From Nitrospira sp. (GTDB lineage Bacteria > Nitrospirota > Nitrospiria > Nitrospirales > UBA8639), in contig CP058931.1 of assembly GCA_024760505.1 (NCBI GenBank), positions 1,870,001 through 1,934,000 on the forward strand: 64,000 nucleotides of DNA, given 5' to 3'. Of this stretch, positions 62,806-64,000 are shown in pieces. Numbering within the stretch: the stretch's first letter is position 1; each line of letters opens with the position of its first letter. A program made the position numbers and the translations under genes. The notes beneath the pieces are model-generated. The model was not told where the DNA came from and searched no databases. It saw only the letters and a list, made by a program, of their open reading frames with translations.

Positions 62806-64000
62806 CTATGGTGGGGGTTGGGCGACGACAGCAAGGGGAGCAACGGGCGAGAAATGGGATGGCTTGGTCTCACTGGATGCTTCGTGGGAGGCTTCCTCAT
62901 CGGTTAACGTCCACTCCAACTGCGCCGCAATCGGTAATCCCGCGGAAAGGGTGCGGAGGCGGTCGAGAAACTCTCTGCGCTCTTCACGCGGCACGGCAAA
63001 CCGGATCTGAAGCCGTCGCCCCTGCGGAATCAGATCGGCTCCGACGAGGAAGACGAAATCTCGCACCGCCCGGAGCCGACGCTCAAACCAACAGCGCGGC
63101 AACACCGTCTCACGAAAGCCCGCTAAGAGATTGTAGGCGACACAGCCCATGCGAAACGCGGCATCCGTGGCGTCAAATGACTGGAGGCAAAACGTGTCTA
63201 GGGACAGGTCCTCTTTGAGTTCCTTGATGCGGTTTTCACTGTCAGCTCGACCCGCGTACATGCGGCAGACAAGCTCGGCCGCATAGGGCAGACTGGTGAG
63301 CATCACTTGATAGGTGTAGCCGGGACAGTCAATGAGCCGGCGGCCAGCCGCGTGGGGCCGCTCCCGCAATTCTTGGCGGACACACACAAAGCGGCGGGGC
63401 TTCCCCTGCCAGCAGGGCAGGGTGGCGAGACACTCGGCCACATCCATTCCCTTGCTGACGCGGCGCCAGGCGGTCTCCGGTAAGCGATGGAGGACCACCC
63501 GCCGGAGCGGCAGCGTCAGACGGGCCATGATGATGTACGGCAGCTCTCGGTGTTCCAGAAAGGTGAGGAACGCCGTGACAAAAAACCCCGCATCGGCCCG
63601 GACCACGGCCACGCGATGCCCGGGGGGAAGAAGGGTGAGGGCCTGGGTGAGCAACTCAACACAGCCATTGGCCGTTCCGGCTCGGCCCGCACGGAGCGTG
63701 GCCCACAACAGGCGACGTGCTTCACTCAGGAAAGCGATGAGCGGATGATGCGAGGGGCGCCCACGTTTCTGCGGGTTGTAGCCAATCTGACTGCCTTCTT
63801 GGGTGCCGTAGCGACAGAAGACGGTGGAGTCTAAGTCTAGAGTATGGCCCAGCAGAAAGCGGGGCATACGCGCCAAGCTCTGGCGCATCAAGGTTTCTGA
63901 CACCGTCGTCAGCCGGGCATAGGTGAAAGCTAGAAAGAAGCGCCGGAGGGTATCGGGGGAGGGAAATCGGGGGAGGCCCAGAAGTTGAGGGAGCAAGGGA
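62806..64000 (-). mobile_element. IS1380-family transposase (5' end beyond window)
   Basis: The DDE transposase is open to the right edge, so about its first 50 codons are missing. Family signs are LGHTLDLDSTVF (first Asp), IGYNPQKRGRPSHHPLIAFL, VAVVRADAGFF (second Asp) and YAGRADSENRIKELKEDLSL (final Glu region), followed by VAYNLLAGF. Its GC content is higher than that of the neighbouring genes. The left end of the element should lie between 62663 and 62805; I cannot define its inverted repeat. Confidence 0.9.

Overview
The window looks like a chromosomal piece of a Gram-negative, free-living bacterium. The order clpC, tsaD, hflX, nth, yicC, gmk, rpoZ, coaBC, the many lipoproteins and outer-membrane-type proteins, and intergenic repeats of a kind I associate with Nitrospira-like genomes suggest the phylum Nitrospirota. 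That placement is inference: there is no rRNA or nitrogen-metabolism gene here to prove it.

Layout. Positions 1-8423 are ordinary housekeeping DNA, read left to right and tightly packed: the 3' part of clpC, a terminator, tsaD, hflX, nth and yicC coupled by ATGA overlaps, then gmk, rpoZ and coaBC. Positions 8858-13082 carry central carbon metabolism: pyruvate kinase facing left, and a 771-residue protein joining a fructose-2,6-bisphosphatase-like histidine phosphatase to a phosphofructokinase. Positions 13293-17262 are a small glycan-related island (phosphodiesterase/pyrophosphatase, Gfo/Idh/MocA oxidoreductase, glycosyltransferase). Positions 17428-20419 hold two tandem alpha/beta hydrolases, the decayed end of a third, a palindromic repeat and an IS5 remnant. 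Positions 20487-33383 are a loose accessory stretch: a membrane spermidine-synthase-like protein, short membrane and secreted proteins, a radical SAM protein with a small partner, a GH13 enzyme, a broken rhodanese and a DUF4403 lipoprotein. Positions 34321-38553 contain a HigBA toxin-antitoxin pair, a decayed DUF2442 gene, envelope proteins, an OsmC gene and a roughly 0.5-kb segmental duplication that copied the OsmC 3' end with a palindromic element.

Positions 40466-58805 are the most striking part. A complete carbohydrate ABC transporter (binding lipoprotein, two permeases, ATPase), a GH1 beta-glucosidase and two large secreted discoidin/six-hairpin proteins lie on one strand. This is a glycan-harvesting operon in an organism where such loci are not expected. 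It has been split by an IS110 element and by five copies of a structured intergenic repeat. The repeat's stems change sequence between copies while staying paired, and its loops are conserved. It is my best candidate for an undescribed element.

Positions 59491-64000 hold a lipoprotein, a decayed gene, a secreted endonuclease/exonuclease/phosphatase-fold protein and an IS1380 transposase running off the window. I saw no tRNA, rRNA or CRISPR array.
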